Shown: positions 7,002 through 16,000 of the stretch, piece by piece
How the letters are laid out: each line of letters begins with the position of its first letter
How positions within the stretch are numbered: the stretch's first letter is position 1
From: a candidate division FCPU426 bacterium
GTDB lineage: Bacteria; Oederibacteriota; Muellerivitia; Muellerivitales; DAHXKG01
Reading direction: 5' to 3'
Length of the DNA: 64,000 nt
NCBI GenBank assembly: GCA_027366525.1
Contig: DAHXKG010000008.1
Span: 33,424 to 97,423, forward strand
Notes under the pieces: model-generated
The model's database searches: none
What the model saw: only the letters and a program-made list of their open reading frames with translations
Told to the model about the DNA's origin: nothing
Program-made: the position numbers and the translations under genes

Positions 7002-9188
7002 GTGATTGGAAGTCTTTTGGGTTATGAAACCTCACTCAATGGAATGTATGTTAATCAGTTAAATATGGATACTGCGGCCTCCAATTTGGCTCAGAATTAT
7101 ATTGATTCCAATGGATATGTAATGTCGAGCTTACAGATTGTCAATACGACGGGGGGGCCTTCTATTTTAGTCAATGAACCGGGTGGCATCTCCGCGGTAG
7201 GAACCGGTCCGATAGTTGAAAGTATAACAAGATCTCGAAGTGCATTTCTAGATTCTCAAATTCAGAGTGAAAGCTCAATCGTTGGTATGCAGGAAGTTCT
7301 AAATAGTACCCTTAACCAAATCAATACAGTCTTAAATGGGTCAACGACCATTAATTCATCTTTGAATCAATTGGCAACAAGTTTCTCGACGTTAGCGGCG
7401 AATCCTACCAATGCGGCGGATTTACAAACGGTGGTTAATAATGGAGTAAGTTTTGCAAATTTAGCTAATAATCTTTATGATCAATTGCAAAATTTACAGA
7501 ATGGCATCAATACGCAAGTTGGATCAACAGTTACCCAAATTAATGGTTATTTACAGCAGTTGAATTCGATTAATAAGCAACTTTTAGCAAATCCTGGAAC
7601 CGATGTAAACAATTTATTGGATGCGCGTGATTATACCATTACGCTTTTATCTCGACTTGTTAATATTCAGGTAAGTTATGGCGTTCAAGGTACCGCTACG
7701 GTTTGGCTTCAAGGGCTACCACTGGTTAATTCTGCAGGTGCAGCTATTTTGAGTACTAATTTGATAGACGGTCACAATGATCAATTAGTGGCTGTTCAAT
7801 ATCAAACGCCGCAAGGATCGATAGATCCTCAAACAGTTAATTCGCTCATTACGGGAGGAGTTTTGGGAGGCGAACTTCAATCAATGGGGCCGATTATTGA
7901 TTCCTATGAAACAGCTTTAAATCAAGTGGTCAACTCAGTGATTACAGTGACGAATATTCTTACAAGTGCTGGATACGCGGCTTCGAATGGGACGACGACG
8001 GGTATTAATTTCTTTACAGGAACTTCAGCACTAAATATTAATGTCAATGCAACTTTAATTGCTAATCCGTCATTGTTGGGCGTTTCAAGTCAATATGGAG
8101 TTCCAGCGAATGGACAAATTGCTGGATTTTTAGGGAATTTACCCAATTTGTTAGCCAATAATTATATGGTTAGTCAACCCCAGATGAATTCTGTATTTGG
8201 AAATATTGATCCAACCCAACCCATGAATTCAACTGCCGCGACGGCCTTAAATGGCACAGGAAGCAATTCCACAAATTTTAATGGAACTATTACTCCCGGA
8301 ACCTTTACGATTGATGGCACGACTATCAATTTTACGGCGAATGAAAGTCTTCAGACGATTATTAATCAGATCAATTCGCTAGTGCCAAATGTGGATGCGG
8401 TGTTTAACTATACGCAGCAAAAAATATATATTTTATCCGCACAACCGGTGGTTATGAACGATGGAACAGGGGATTTTAAAGCGGGGATTTCATATTTACA
8501 AAATGTTTTGACGAGTAGTTTTCAGATGAATAATGGAGTAACAACCGCGGATCCAGCCATTAACTATTTTACGCCGATGAATACGCCGTATAATACGCAA
8601 GCATTTCAAGTCACCCCATCGTCCACAGGAATCTTTACGATAAATGGAATTACGTTCACATTCTCTAATACGCAATCGTTACAACAACTCTTGGGAAATA
8701 TTTCAGCGGGTTTGGGTGCAGGAGTTGCTGCAACGTTTAATCCCTCGGCGGAAACCATTACGATTTATAATCCGAATACGCCGATGACCGTATCAGATAC
8801 CGTGGGCAATTTTAGTCAATTCACGGGGTTAAATGCCAATATTAGCGCGGGCAATGCATCGTCAGCACTGCTACAACAAGCTACCGACGCCTCTAATCAA
8901 GCTACAATGAATTTTCAAAATTCATCCAATGAATTATCTCAATTGAATACCGCACAAGCCAATATTGCGGCAGTGAGTTTTCCCAATACGTCTGGATCAG
9001 GTTCCGCTACGATGGGGCCCGGGGTGCCCTACACAAGTATTGAAGCCGGTGCAATGCAGGATTTGATCGCATATAACGCGTCACTTGAAATGATACAAAT
9101 TTTGGATCAGATGTATGCTAATTTAATTAATGCTGTTAGTGGCGGAACGATGGCGATTAGTCTTCCTGGAAAATTTCCAGCAGTTTGA
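7002..9188 (+). CDS. flgK: Flagellar hook-associated protein 1 FlgK (enlarged)
   Basis: 728 residues; typical FlgK is about 450-650. The GTG start follows AAGGAGG. The N-terminus is a FlgK-like helix (NQLNMDTAASNLAQNYIDSNGY) and the early core has the HAP1 pattern (QTVVNNGVSFANLANNLYDQLQNLQ, then VTQINGYLQQLNSINKQLL and LLDARDYTITLLSRLV). Two insertions resemble flagellin hook-IN motifs, at about residues 427-465 and 544-590. The C-terminus (LIAYNASLEMIQILDQMYANLINAV) keeps the helical D0 role but differs from the usual sequence. FlgK forms the first hook-filament junction ring. The usual partner flgL does not follow; fliK does. Confidence 0.85.
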   Translation: MIGSLLGYETSLNGMYVNQLNMDTAASNLAQNYIDSNGYVMSSLQIVNTTGGPSILVNEPGGISAVGTGPIVESITRSRSAFLDSQIQSESSIVGMQEVLNSTLNQINTVLNGSTTINSSLNQLATSFSTLAANPTNAADLQTVVNNGVSFANLANNLYDQLQNLQNGINTQVGSTVTQINGYLQQLNSINKQLLANPGTDVNNLLDARDYTITLLSRLVNIQVSYGVQGTATVWLQGLPLVNSAGAAILSTNLIDGHNDQLVAVQYQTPQGSIDPQTVNSLITGGVLGGELQSMGPIIDSYETALNQVVNSVITVTNILTSAGYAASNGTTTGINFFTGTSALNINVNATLIANPSLLGVSSQYGVPANGQIAGFLGNLPNLLANNYMVSQPQMNSVFGNIDPTQPMNSTAATALNGTGSNSTNFNGTITPGTFTIDGTTINFTANESLQTIINQINSLVPNVDAVFNYTQQKIYILSAQPVVMNDGTGDFKAGISYLQNVLTSSFQMNNGVTTADPAINYFTPMNTPYNTQAFQVTPSSTGIFTINGITFTFSNTQSLQQLLGNISAGLGAGVAATFNPSAETITIYNPNTPMTVSDTVGNFSQFTGLNANISAGNASSALLQQATDASNQATMNFQNSSNELSQLNTAQANIAAVSFPNTSGSGSATMGPGVPYTSIEAGAMQDLIAYNASLEMIQILDQMYANLINAVSGGTMAISLPGKFPAV

Positions 9189-9209
9189 AAAATTTCAAAA
9201 GAGGTTTTT

Positions 9210-11804
9210 TTGGATAACGTTACTAATATTTTAAATCAATTAAGTCACAGTTCAAAAACAACAATAATGGATTTATTGTCTGGGAAAAATTTGCCCAGTT
9301 CTACTTCCTCAAACAGTGAAAATTCCAATTTTCAGAAAGTATTAAAGGAATTATTAAGTTCAGCGGCCACGATACCCAATAATGAATCTTCGAGTTCTAA
9401 TGTAGCTAGTCAAGTTTCAACTAGCCTTTTTGAAGAATCACTCACGCTACAAAATAATACCCCAACGCCAACAACGTTAAATACCCAATCCACGATATCA
9501 AGTTTGTCTTTAAATAGTCCCTCGACAAATAGCTCCTCGACAATTTTGGAATCTTCTAGTTTGCTTTTAAATCTGTTGTCGACTTTGCTGACAGTTAATT
9601 CCCAAAATAATGTTTCTCCCAATACCAGTGCAACAGGTTTATCAAATTCTGAAAATAATATCGGAAATTTATTGAATTATCTTCAGAAGACGATGAATCA
9701 ATTTTTAAATTTATTGTCAGATATTCAAACGCTGCCCATGTCTCAAATCCAAGCCACGTTGGAACAGATGACCCATCTCCAAGGTTCATCCGCCTCCATT
9801 ACAACTTTTCTTAATAATTTACAATCTGATTTAAAAAATATATCCAAGCAAACGACACAAACGCCTAAACAAATTATGGGGAATGTGACCTTTCAACAAG
9901 TGGTTTTTCAAGCTATTTTGATTCAGGGAGTAGAACAATCAAATAATACTCAATCTTCGACAAGCAAGACTTTTTCAACATCGTCCACAATGGTTTTCTC
10001 AGGGATGATAAGTGTTGAGAGTTTAGATTTCGGGGTATTATTAAATCAAACGAATGGATCTACTCCGGTTAATAAGGGGATGACGGGTTCAGCGAGTACG
10101 CTACTTCAGTCAACCAATCCAAATTTACTATCAAACTCAGGCAAAAATTTGGGTGATTTGATTCAATTATTAGCTCAATCCAATGTTTCCCAAGCAATTT
10201 TAGAAATTGCAGTTCAAACTTGGAATGCGAGTGCTCAAATGAATTCAATGACCAATAAAGATTCATCCATACCCAACTCGCTATCCATTTCTTCCGCGAG
10301 TAGCATTAATGTTAATGAGAATTCTAAAAGCTTGGTTCGGGAAATTTTGAATTCCACACAAGGATCAAACTTAAAAACGAATGAGCTTTCTTCCAATTCA
10401 ACTGTAATTACACCATCGTCGGTTCAAAATCCAACGCAAGAACAATTGGCTTCAAGTTTTAAAACTATTTTGACGGAACTAACCAGTTTAAGTCAAAAAA
10501 TGGCCGACCAGACCCTCACTGCTTCTGAAGCATTGCAACAGCTGCGCCCCATTATTGAAACTTTAAGTCATTTGGGAATTCAATTGAACAATTCCATTAC
10601 GCCCGCGAATTTAATGAGTGAGGTTCAAACGATTACTGAATTGGTAAAAAATTCGATTAATAGTATTAATATGACGAACTCCGTAAACACGAATTTGAAA
10701 TCTTCCACCCTGCCGCTGAATCAGGAGAACAAGACTACGATATCCCTGACTGCGTCAGACCCGTCATCGACCCCAAACTTGAAATCTTCCACCCTGCCGC
10801 TGAATCAGGGGAACAATAGTACAATATCCCTGACTGCGTCAGATCCGCCATCGACCCCAAATTTGAAGTCTTCCACCCTGCCGCTGAATCAAGAGAGCAA
10901 CAGTACGCTTGCCATGAGTGTTCCAACTCCTTCATCCACGACTAATTTGAAACCCAGTATGGAAGTGCAAAACCTATCAGAAAACACTTCTAATACAGGA
11001 CTTGAAACAGTTTATCCATTAAACGTATCAAAATTGGTCGCTAATTCAGGATCCGATAAATTGAGTTCCAATAATCAAGAACTCTCGCTTACGACAGGGA
11101 TCACGCTCAATGAATCTACGTTAGGTGTTGCTCCTAAAACCACATCCAGCACTTCAAATACACCAACAAACTTACTAAATCAAAATACTAATAAGGTGAT
11201 TGAGCCGAGCCCTGTTGCTGAAAACGGAAAATTAGTTTCTTCTGGTGCTAAAACAATATTAGGATCTGGGCATATAACTCCAAATATGGCTGAATCGGCC
11301 GCATCGTTGACCGCGGGATCGACAGCAGTTTTGGGTAACAATGAAAGTTTAGGTACTCTAAATCCTGCTATCTTGTCAACAATGATTATCAACCAAATTA
11401 GCACTCAAGTTTCCAGTCAATTACAGCAGTTACATGTTCAATCACAGATTAACTTCCAGCTAATTCCTGAAAATTTGGGTAAGGTGGCTGTTCAACTGGT
11501 TTTAGTCGATCAGACTGTTTCCGCTAATATTGTAGTGACTAATGCGGATGTGCGCGATCTCCTGCAGCACCATCTGGTGGAGTTGAACTCAGCGCTAATT
11601 CAATCTGGCCTTCAAATCAGCAATCTTCAAGTTCATGTACAAACTGGCTCCTCGAATCTTTTGGGGCAATATTATCAATACCAACAAGAGTCGACGAAAA
11701 ACAAAAAGTTGTCAACATTATTATCTGGTGGTGGTATTATATCAATGACTTCTGAAGTTGCGGGAATAGTTTATGATCAAGGAGCAGTAAATATATTGGC
11801 TTAA
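9210..11804 (+). CDS. fliK: Flagellar hook-length control protein FliK
   Basis: 864 residues, long for FliK (about 400-500 in many species). TTG start with GAGG at 9199-9202. The first 700 residues are Ser/Thr/Asn/Gln-rich with no cysteine, as expected for the unfolded molecular ruler secreted during hook growth. Three 28-residue tandem repeats lie at about residues 496-565. The C-terminal switch domain (Flg_hook, about 735-815) is clear: INFQLIPENLGKVAVQLVL, then LLQHHLVELNSALIQSGL. It opens the fliK-flgD-TIGR02530-flgE cluster. The extended ruler may relate to a long hook. Confidence 0.88.
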   Translation: MDNVTNILNQLSHSSKTTIMDLLSGKNLPSSTSSNSENSNFQKVLKELLSSAATIPNNESSSSNVASQVSTSLFEESLTLQNNTPTPTTLNTQSTISSLSLNSPSTNSSSTILESSSLLLNLLSTLLTVNSQNNVSPNTSATGLSNSENNIGNLLNYLQKTMNQFLNLLSDIQTLPMSQIQATLEQMTHLQGSSASITTFLNNLQSDLKNISKQTTQTPKQIMGNVTFQQVVFQAILIQGVEQSNNTQSSTSKTFSTSSTMVFSGMISVESLDFGVLLNQTNGSTPVNKGMTGSASTLLQSTNPNLLSNSGKNLGDLIQLLAQSNVSQAILEIAVQTWNASAQMNSMTNKDSSIPNSLSISSASSINVNENSKSLVREILNSTQGSNLKTNELSSNSTVITPSSVQNPTQEQLASSFKTILTELTSLSQKMADQTLTASEALQQLRPIIETLSHLGIQLNNSITPANLMSEVQTITELVKNSINSINMTNSVNTNLKSSTLPLNQENKTTISLTASDPSSTPNLKSSTLPLNQGNNSTISLTASDPPSTPNLKSSTLPLNQESNSTLAMSVPTPSSTTNLKPSMEVQNLSENTSNTGLETVYPLNVSKLVANSGSDKLSSNNQELSLTTGITLNESTLGVAPKTTSSTSNTPTNLLNQNTNKVIEPSPVAENGKLVSSGAKTILGSGHITPNMAESAASLTAGSTAVLGNNESLGTLNPAILSTMIINQISTQVSSQLQQLHVQSQINFQLIPENLGKVAVQLVLVDQTVSANIVVTNADVRDLLQHHLVELNSALIQSGLQISNLQVHVQTGSSNLLGQYYQYQQESTKNKKLSTLLSGGGIISMTSEVAGIVYDQGAVNILA
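10695..10906 (+). repeat. 84-bp tandem repeat inside fliK (about 2.5 copies)
   Basis: Near-identical units start at 10695, 10779 and 10863, a period of 84 bases or 28 codons. Each begins TTGAAATCTTCCACCCTGCC or a one-base variant. Each encodes LKSSTLPLNQ, then a Ser/Thr-rich tail and, in the first two copies, LTASDP. The third copy decays after about 45 bases. The unit is more GC-rich than its surroundings. The in-frame expansion lengthens the ruler portion of FliK. Confidence 0.85.
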
Positions 11805-11867
11805 AGTTAAAGTTTTTGAAGAATATGACGTTAGGTTTATCAGTAAATCTGAAGAAAGAGGTGGCTT

Positions 11868-12275
11868 ATGATTTCAGGCGTTAATGGAAGCAATAGTAAT
11901 ATTGTTAATATGCCGGCAACGAGTTCACAAACAACTGCGTCGGATATTGGTTCAGAACAAGCATTTTTGCAATTGCTCATTACTCAATTGAAAAATCAAG
12001 ATCCAACTAATCCAGCCGATCCAACTCAATTCGTTGCTGAATTAGCTCAGTTTTCAAGTTTAGAGCAAATGACGAATATGAACTCAAATATCCAATCGTT
12101 GGAACAAATGTCGGTAGTGGGCTTAATTGGGAAAACTGCTACGGTAGCAGATTCAAGTGCACCAGGCGGATTTGTAACCGGAACCATCAATGGAATTACG
12201 TACTATGCGAATGGTCCAGCAGTCAATATTAACGGCCAGGATTATGCATTTAGTGCAGTACAAAACATTCAATGA
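11868..12275 (+). CDS. flgD: Hook-capping scaffold protein FlgD (short form)
   Basis: 135 residues. The conserved N-terminal block is intact: EQAFLQLLITQLKNQDPTNP, then VAELAQFSSLEQM. It is followed by a short beta domain (GLIGKTATV, TGTINGITYY, INGQDYAF). The Ig-like C-terminal half of the roughly 220-residue enteric protein is missing, giving the compact form seen in Bacillus. FlgD caps the growing hook and guides FlgE polymerisation; it is shed on completion. RBS AGAGG at 11857-11861. Interestingly, FlgD-Ig-like domains occur in this window as tails on secreted proteins. Confidence 0.9.
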   Translation: MISGVNGSNSNIVNMPATSSQTTASDIGSEQAFLQLLITQLKNQDPTNPADPTQFVAELAQFSSLEQMTNMNSNIQSLEQMSVVGLIGKTATVADSSAPGGFVTGTINGITYYANGPAVNINGQDYAFSAVQNIQ

Positions 12276-12291
12276 TCTAGGGGAGTAATCA

Positions 12292-12711
12292 GTGGTTCAG
12301 CCAGTTAGTTTTAATGGAAAAATTTTTAAAACGCAGGATGTGAATGAGACTGCGGTCACTCATCCAACGAGTTTCCCTTCAGTTGCTGGGAAAACCTTGG
12401 ATACAACTCAACCATTTGAATCCGTTTTGCAAGGCGTAGTTGGAAAAACAACGGAGTTGAAATTTTCAACACATGCCAAAGAGCGACTTCAGATGAGAAA
12501 CATCCAACTGGGATCCTCGGATCTAGAAAAAATATCAGATGCTGTGAATAAAGCGGCGGCCAAGGGTTCACAAGAATCCTTGTTGGTAATGCATAATAGT
12601 AATTTGGCTTTAATTGTTAGTATTAAAAATCGTACTGTCATTACGGCATTAGACGGATCAAGTATGAAAAATAATGTCTTTACTAATATTGACAGTGCAA
12701 TCATTGTTTGA
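12292..12711 (+). CDS. Flagellar operon protein, TIGR02530 family
   Basis: 139 residues with a GTG start 16 bases after flgD; GGGGAG at 12280-12285 is the ribosome site. The C-terminal 90 residues match the family found between flgD and flgE in Firmicutes and others: LKFSTHAKERLQMRNIQL, then EKISDAVNKAAAKGSQESLL, and a closing beta region NRTVITALDGSSMKNNVF followed by IDSAIIV. The biochemical role is unknown. Genomic position points to hook assembly or its timing. The first 45 residues are variable. Confidence 0.8.
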   Translation: MVQPVSFNGKIFKTQDVNETAVTHPTSFPSVAGKTLDTTQPFESVLQGVVGKTTELKFSTHAKERLQMRNIQLGSSDLEKISDAVNKAAAKGSQESLLVMHNSNLALIVSIKNRTVITALDGSSMKNNVFTNIDSAIIV

Positions 12712-12720
12712 GGAGTAATA

Positions 12721-12752
12721 TTTCGGGCTGGACCTAAATAGGAAGCCTGAAA
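12721..12752 (+). promoter_or_regulatory. RNA hairpin with GGA/A internal loop upstream of flgE
   Basis: TTTCGGGCT (12721-12729) pairs with AGCCTGAAA (12744-12752) with one G-U pair. An inner CCT/AGG stem (12733-12735 and 12740-12742) holds an AAAT loop. The internal loop is GGA (12730-12732) opposite a single A (12743), exactly as in the hairpin before flgG at 1567-1595. The outer-stem sequences differ but the architecture is the same. It lies in the 74-base gap before flgE, 33 bases before its ATG. No U-run follows. Confidence 0.5.
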
Positions 12753-12785
12753 TCAAAACTTTAAGAGTCTTATAGGGAGGCAAAT

Positions 12786-14615
12786 ATGTCTAATGAAGCG
12801 ATGTTTAGTGCGGTTTCAGGCCTGCAAGCAGACAGCACATGGCTGGATGTTATCGGAAATAATATTTCCAATCAAAATACCGTTGGTTATAAAGCCAGTC
12901 GTTTGGAATTTGCAAGCCAGCTCAGTCAAACCTTAAATGCGGGTAGTGGTCCAGATCCCGGACAAAATTTAGGTGGTGTGAACCCGATGCAAGTTGGATT
13001 GGGTACTCGGGTTGAATCGATTCAAACTCTTTTTACGGAAGGCCCATTACAGCAGACGGGTATTTCTACGGATATTGCGATTGTGGGAAATGGTTTTATT
13101 GTTGCCAAGCAAGGATCGCAAACCGTATACACGCGAGCTGGAAATTTAACATTTGATGGAAATGGAAATTTGGTTACGGCAAATGGTGCCATTGTTCAAG
13201 GCTACACTGCGTCGGAACAATTTACACAACAAACGATTAACGCGGGTGCGGCGCCTCTAGTAGTTACATATTCTTCAGAAACTTTAACGACGAATGGAGT
13301 GCCTCAAAACATTCAAATCAATCAAAGCTTAACCATTCCAGCTAAAGCAACATCCCAGGTTAATTTCACCGGTAACCTTGATTCATTTCAACAAGCAGAT
13401 CAGCCAGGTGGCGTGTTGAATCTTGCGGTGGGTGGTGTGGATCAGCTTCCCGTTGCCGCTGCTACTTTCGCAGCAACAGCCAATCTTGAAGCTAACCCTA
13501 ATAATGCAGCGGATACCGTCTTGCATCAAGATGGAAATTACGCATTAAACGGTGCTGCAGCAGGCGCACAACAAGCCAATCCTTTAGTAACGGGTGGTGG
13601 TGTGAGTATTGCTGCTGCAAACGCTGATGCAAACTATGTTTGGAATCAGAATCCACCGGTACCACCTGCCAAAACGGTTGTGACGACGATTTATAATTCA
13701 GTTGGAGACCCAATTCAAGTTACAACGCTATTTTATCAAGTTAATGATTTGGGACAGGCTGGAATTAACACTCCAACATCGGCTCAACCAAGTCAGGTTG
13801 CTTATGCGTGGTATTCTTTTAATACAACCGGAGGAGTACAACCCTATACCGGAGCTACGACAGCAACTCAAACTCCAAATTTATTGGGTGGATCAGGTAT
13901 TATTGAAGGGTACAGCAGAAATACAGGAAATCAGTATGAAGGGGATTTAATATATTTTAACACGGATGGTTCGTTGGCATCCATGGGAGGAGTCGATGTA
14001 ACTACGGGAACTCAAGTGGCCCCAACACTTTATATCCCTCCGGCTAATCCAGGGATTCCAGCCGCTTCTCCGTTACCCACTAACGGCGCTCAAATTGTCG
14101 CTGCACAGCTTAACTTTGGGACAGCTGGAACACTGGGTTTTGGTCAAAGAAATGGTCTTTTCAGTGATGCAGAAGGCAGCTATCAAGTAGTCAATGGGGT
14201 GAACACGTATGTACCGAGCAGTACAGCGTATGTGTCATCACAGAATGGTTATGCCGATGGTACCTTGCAGAGTGTGAGTTTTGACCAAACAGGAACGATT
14301 CAGGGTGCGTTTAGCAATGGACAAACGGTAGCACTGGGGCAAATTGTTATGGCCAATTTTGCCAATCCGGATGGATTGAACAATATTGGTGGTACAGATT
14401 TCACGCCATCTTCCAATTCGGGACCAGAGTATGTTGGATTGGCTGGTACCAATGGGTTGGGGACGGTTCAAGGAAGCACATTGGAAATGTCTAATGTGGA
14501 CTTGACAACGGAACTATCCAACATGATTATTGCTCAAAATGCATTTGATGCAAATGCAAGAGTTGTTACGGTAGTGAGTCAAGAAGATCAGACTCTAACT
14601 CAATTGGGCCTGTAA
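12786..14615 (+). CDS. flgE: Flagellar hook protein FlgE (copy 1, in main cluster)
   Basis: 609 residues. N-terminal hook signature MFSAVSGLQADSTWLDVIGNN, then QNTVGYK. Core GFIVAKQGSQTVYTRAGNL. C-terminus LEMSNVDLTTELSNMIIAQ, then FDANARVVTVV. GGGAGG at 12775-12780 supports the ATG. It is larger than the roughly 400-residue enteric hook protein; the extra mass is in the surface-exposed middle. A paralogue of similar length lies at 50477-52357, sharing long blocks such as QNPPVPPA/QNPPIPPA and FYQVNDLG. Location after flgD-TIGR02530 marks this as the canonical hook subunit. Confidence 0.93.
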   Translation: MSNEAMFSAVSGLQADSTWLDVIGNNISNQNTVGYKASRLEFASQLSQTLNAGSGPDPGQNLGGVNPMQVGLGTRVESIQTLFTEGPLQQTGISTDIAIVGNGFIVAKQGSQTVYTRAGNLTFDGNGNLVTANGAIVQGYTASEQFTQQTINAGAAPLVVTYSSETLTTNGVPQNIQINQSLTIPAKATSQVNFTGNLDSFQQADQPGGVLNLAVGGVDQLPVAAATFAATANLEANPNNAADTVLHQDGNYALNGAAAGAQQANPLVTGGGVSIAAANADANYVWNQNPPVPPAKTVVTTIYNSVGDPIQVTTLFYQVNDLGQAGINTPTSAQPSQVAYAWYSFNTTGGVQPYTGATTATQTPNLLGGSGIIEGYSRNTGNQYEGDLIYFNTDGSLASMGGVDVTTGTQVAPTLYIPPANPGIPAASPLPTNGAQIVAAQLNFGTAGTLGFGQRNGLFSDAEGSYQVVNGVNTYVPSSTAYVSSQNGYADGTLQSVSFDQTGTIQGAFSNGQTVALGQIVMANFANPDGLNNIGGTDFTPSSNSGPEYVGLAGTNGLGTVQGSTLEMSNVDLTTELSNMIIAQNAFDANARVVTVVSQEDQTLTQLGL

Positions 14616-14623
14616 GTTAATTA

Positions 14624-14660
14624 AGACATGGGGAACGAAGATAAATCGTTCCCCATGTCT
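14624..14660 (+). terminator. Strong 15-bp hairpin after flgE
   Basis: AGACATGGGGAACGA (14624-14638) pairs perfectly with TCGTTCCCCATGTCT (14646-14660) around the loop AGATAAA. It follows the flgE stop by eight bases. Downstream sequence is GGTTTGAAAGG, without a real U-run, so it may be a weak terminator or an mRNA-stabilising 3' structure that sets high hook-protein expression apart from the next gene. Confidence 0.55.
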
Positions 14661-14677
14661 GGTTTGAAAGGAAATGC

Positions 14678-15700
14678 TTGTTTAGGATTAAATCAGTTTG
14701 TGATAATATCCAAGTGCTTAAGCCTTTTAAAAAAAACCAGTTATTCTACTGGTTAATAATGGGTTTTTTTTTTATTTCAGTTTGTTTAGCAGGTTGTAGT
14801 TCAAACCCAACTTCGAATCAAGTTTCAAATTTTACAGTTCTTGCATCATTTTCATCGAATCAGTCAGTAACCCTTCAAGCACCCTATGGGATCTATGTGG
14901 CTCCTTCTACTGGAAATGTGTATGTAACTAATTGTAACCCATCGGCGAATGAACCGGCCATAGTTGAATTATCAAGTAATCTGACGTATATAGCGGGCTT
15001 TGGAAAAACTAGCGCTACGTTCGATCAAAATCAAGCAGGAACTTTTTTTCAACCACGTGGAATCACCTCAGATGGAACGAATTTCTACATTTCAGATTGG
15101 CAGAATAGTCAAGTGCAAGGTTACAATGGGTCATCTTTTTTTATAGCTCCCGTATCACCCGTACAAGAAGATCCTTGGGGGATTGATTATGATCGTAGTG
15201 CGACCTCACTTTTAGTGGTTGAAAATGCTGAATTCCAATCCAACTCCAACTCCAACTTGAGTCAAGTTTATTCTTTTAACATAGGCTTAAGCGCGTCAAG
15301 TCCTTTAGAAAATATCACTCAACCGATTGATTTAATCGGAGTAACGGCCGATTCAGCGGGCAATATCTATGTGACAGATAATAAGAATGAGCGAATTATC
15401 AAGTTTAATTCAGCTGGTGTTTCTTTGACTTCCTGGGGGTCTCGTGGAAGCCTGCCAGGACAGTTTTCGTCAGGCATTTCAGGCATTATGGCCGACAGTT
15501 CCAATAATATTTGGGTTACAGATATGGGAAGTGGTGCGGGTTCAATTCAGGAATTTTCGAATAGTGGAGCTTTTGAAGGGGAATGGAAGGCCCCGCCGAG
15601 TCTTTCTCTTTTTGCGCCGGCGGATATCCAAATTGGCCCAAATGGCAATTTTTATGTATGTGATGCTGAAAATAGTGTAGTCTATGAGCTTAGTTTATAG
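14678..15700 (+). CDS. NHL-repeat beta-propeller lipoprotein
   Basis: 340 residues from a TTG start with GAAAGGA just upstream. A hydrophobic segment (about 24-45) ends in the lipobox VCLAGC, so the protein is probably anchored in a membrane after a longish cytoplasmic tail. The rest is a string of NHL-like blades: APYGIYVAPSTGNVYVTN, PRGITSDGTNFYISD, VTADSAGNIYVTDNKNERI, SWGSRGSLPGQF, PADIQIGPNGNFYVCDAENS. Such propellers bind proteins or glycans. It is embedded between flgE and flbD but is not a known flagellar part. A role at the flagellum is only suggested by position. Confidence 0.75.
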   Translation: MFRIKSVCDNIQVLKPFKKNQLFYWLIMGFFFISVCLAGCSSNPTSNQVSNFTVLASFSSNQSVTLQAPYGIYVAPSTGNVYVTNCNPSANEPAIVELSSNLTYIAGFGKTSATFDQNQAGTFFQPRGITSDGTNFYISDWQNSQVQGYNGSSFFIAPVSPVQEDPWGIDYDRSATSLLVVENAEFQSNSNSNLSQVYSFNIGLSASSPLENITQPIDLIGVTADSAGNIYVTDNKNERIIKFNSAGVSLTSWGSRGSLPGQFSSGISGIMADSSNNIWVTDMGSGAGSIQEFSNSGAFEGEWKAPPSLSLFAPADIQIGPNGNFYVCDAENSVVYELSL

Positions 15701-15760
15701 CCTATAAATGATGGTTCAAAAATTTAATTTTTAAAGTATTAGCTTGGAAATGGGTGATTT

Positions 15761-15982
15761 ATGATTAAAATAACTAGATTAAATGGTCAAGAAGTTTATG
15801 TTAATTGTGATTTGATTTTGTTTATTGAAAGCTCTCCAGAAACTATTTTAACACTCGAAAGCGGGAAAAAGATCACGGTTAAAGAAACGATTACAGAAGT
15901 TGTTAAAAGGATTGTCGAATTCAAAGCAAAGTGTTATCCTAAGGTAGTGGATGCAGTTGAAAAAAGCAGCGATCATTTATGA
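15761..15982 (+). CDS. flbD: FlbD/SwrD-family flagellar protein
   Basis: 73 residues, the usual size. Family pattern MIKITRLNGQEVYVNCDLI, then IESSPETILTLESGKKITVKET, then VVKRIVEFK. In Firmicutes and spirochaetes this small gene follows flgE and precedes motAB or fliL; Bacillus SwrD promotes motor torque and swarming. Here the NHL lipoprotein separates it from flgE, and no mot genes follow. It is cytoplasmic, with no signal or membrane segment. Confidence 0.85.
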   Translation: MIKITRLNGQEVYVNCDLILFIESSPETILTLESGKKITVKETITEVVKRIVEFKAKCYPKVVDAVEKSSDHL

Positions 15983-16000
15983 TGATTAAAGAGGGAGTCA

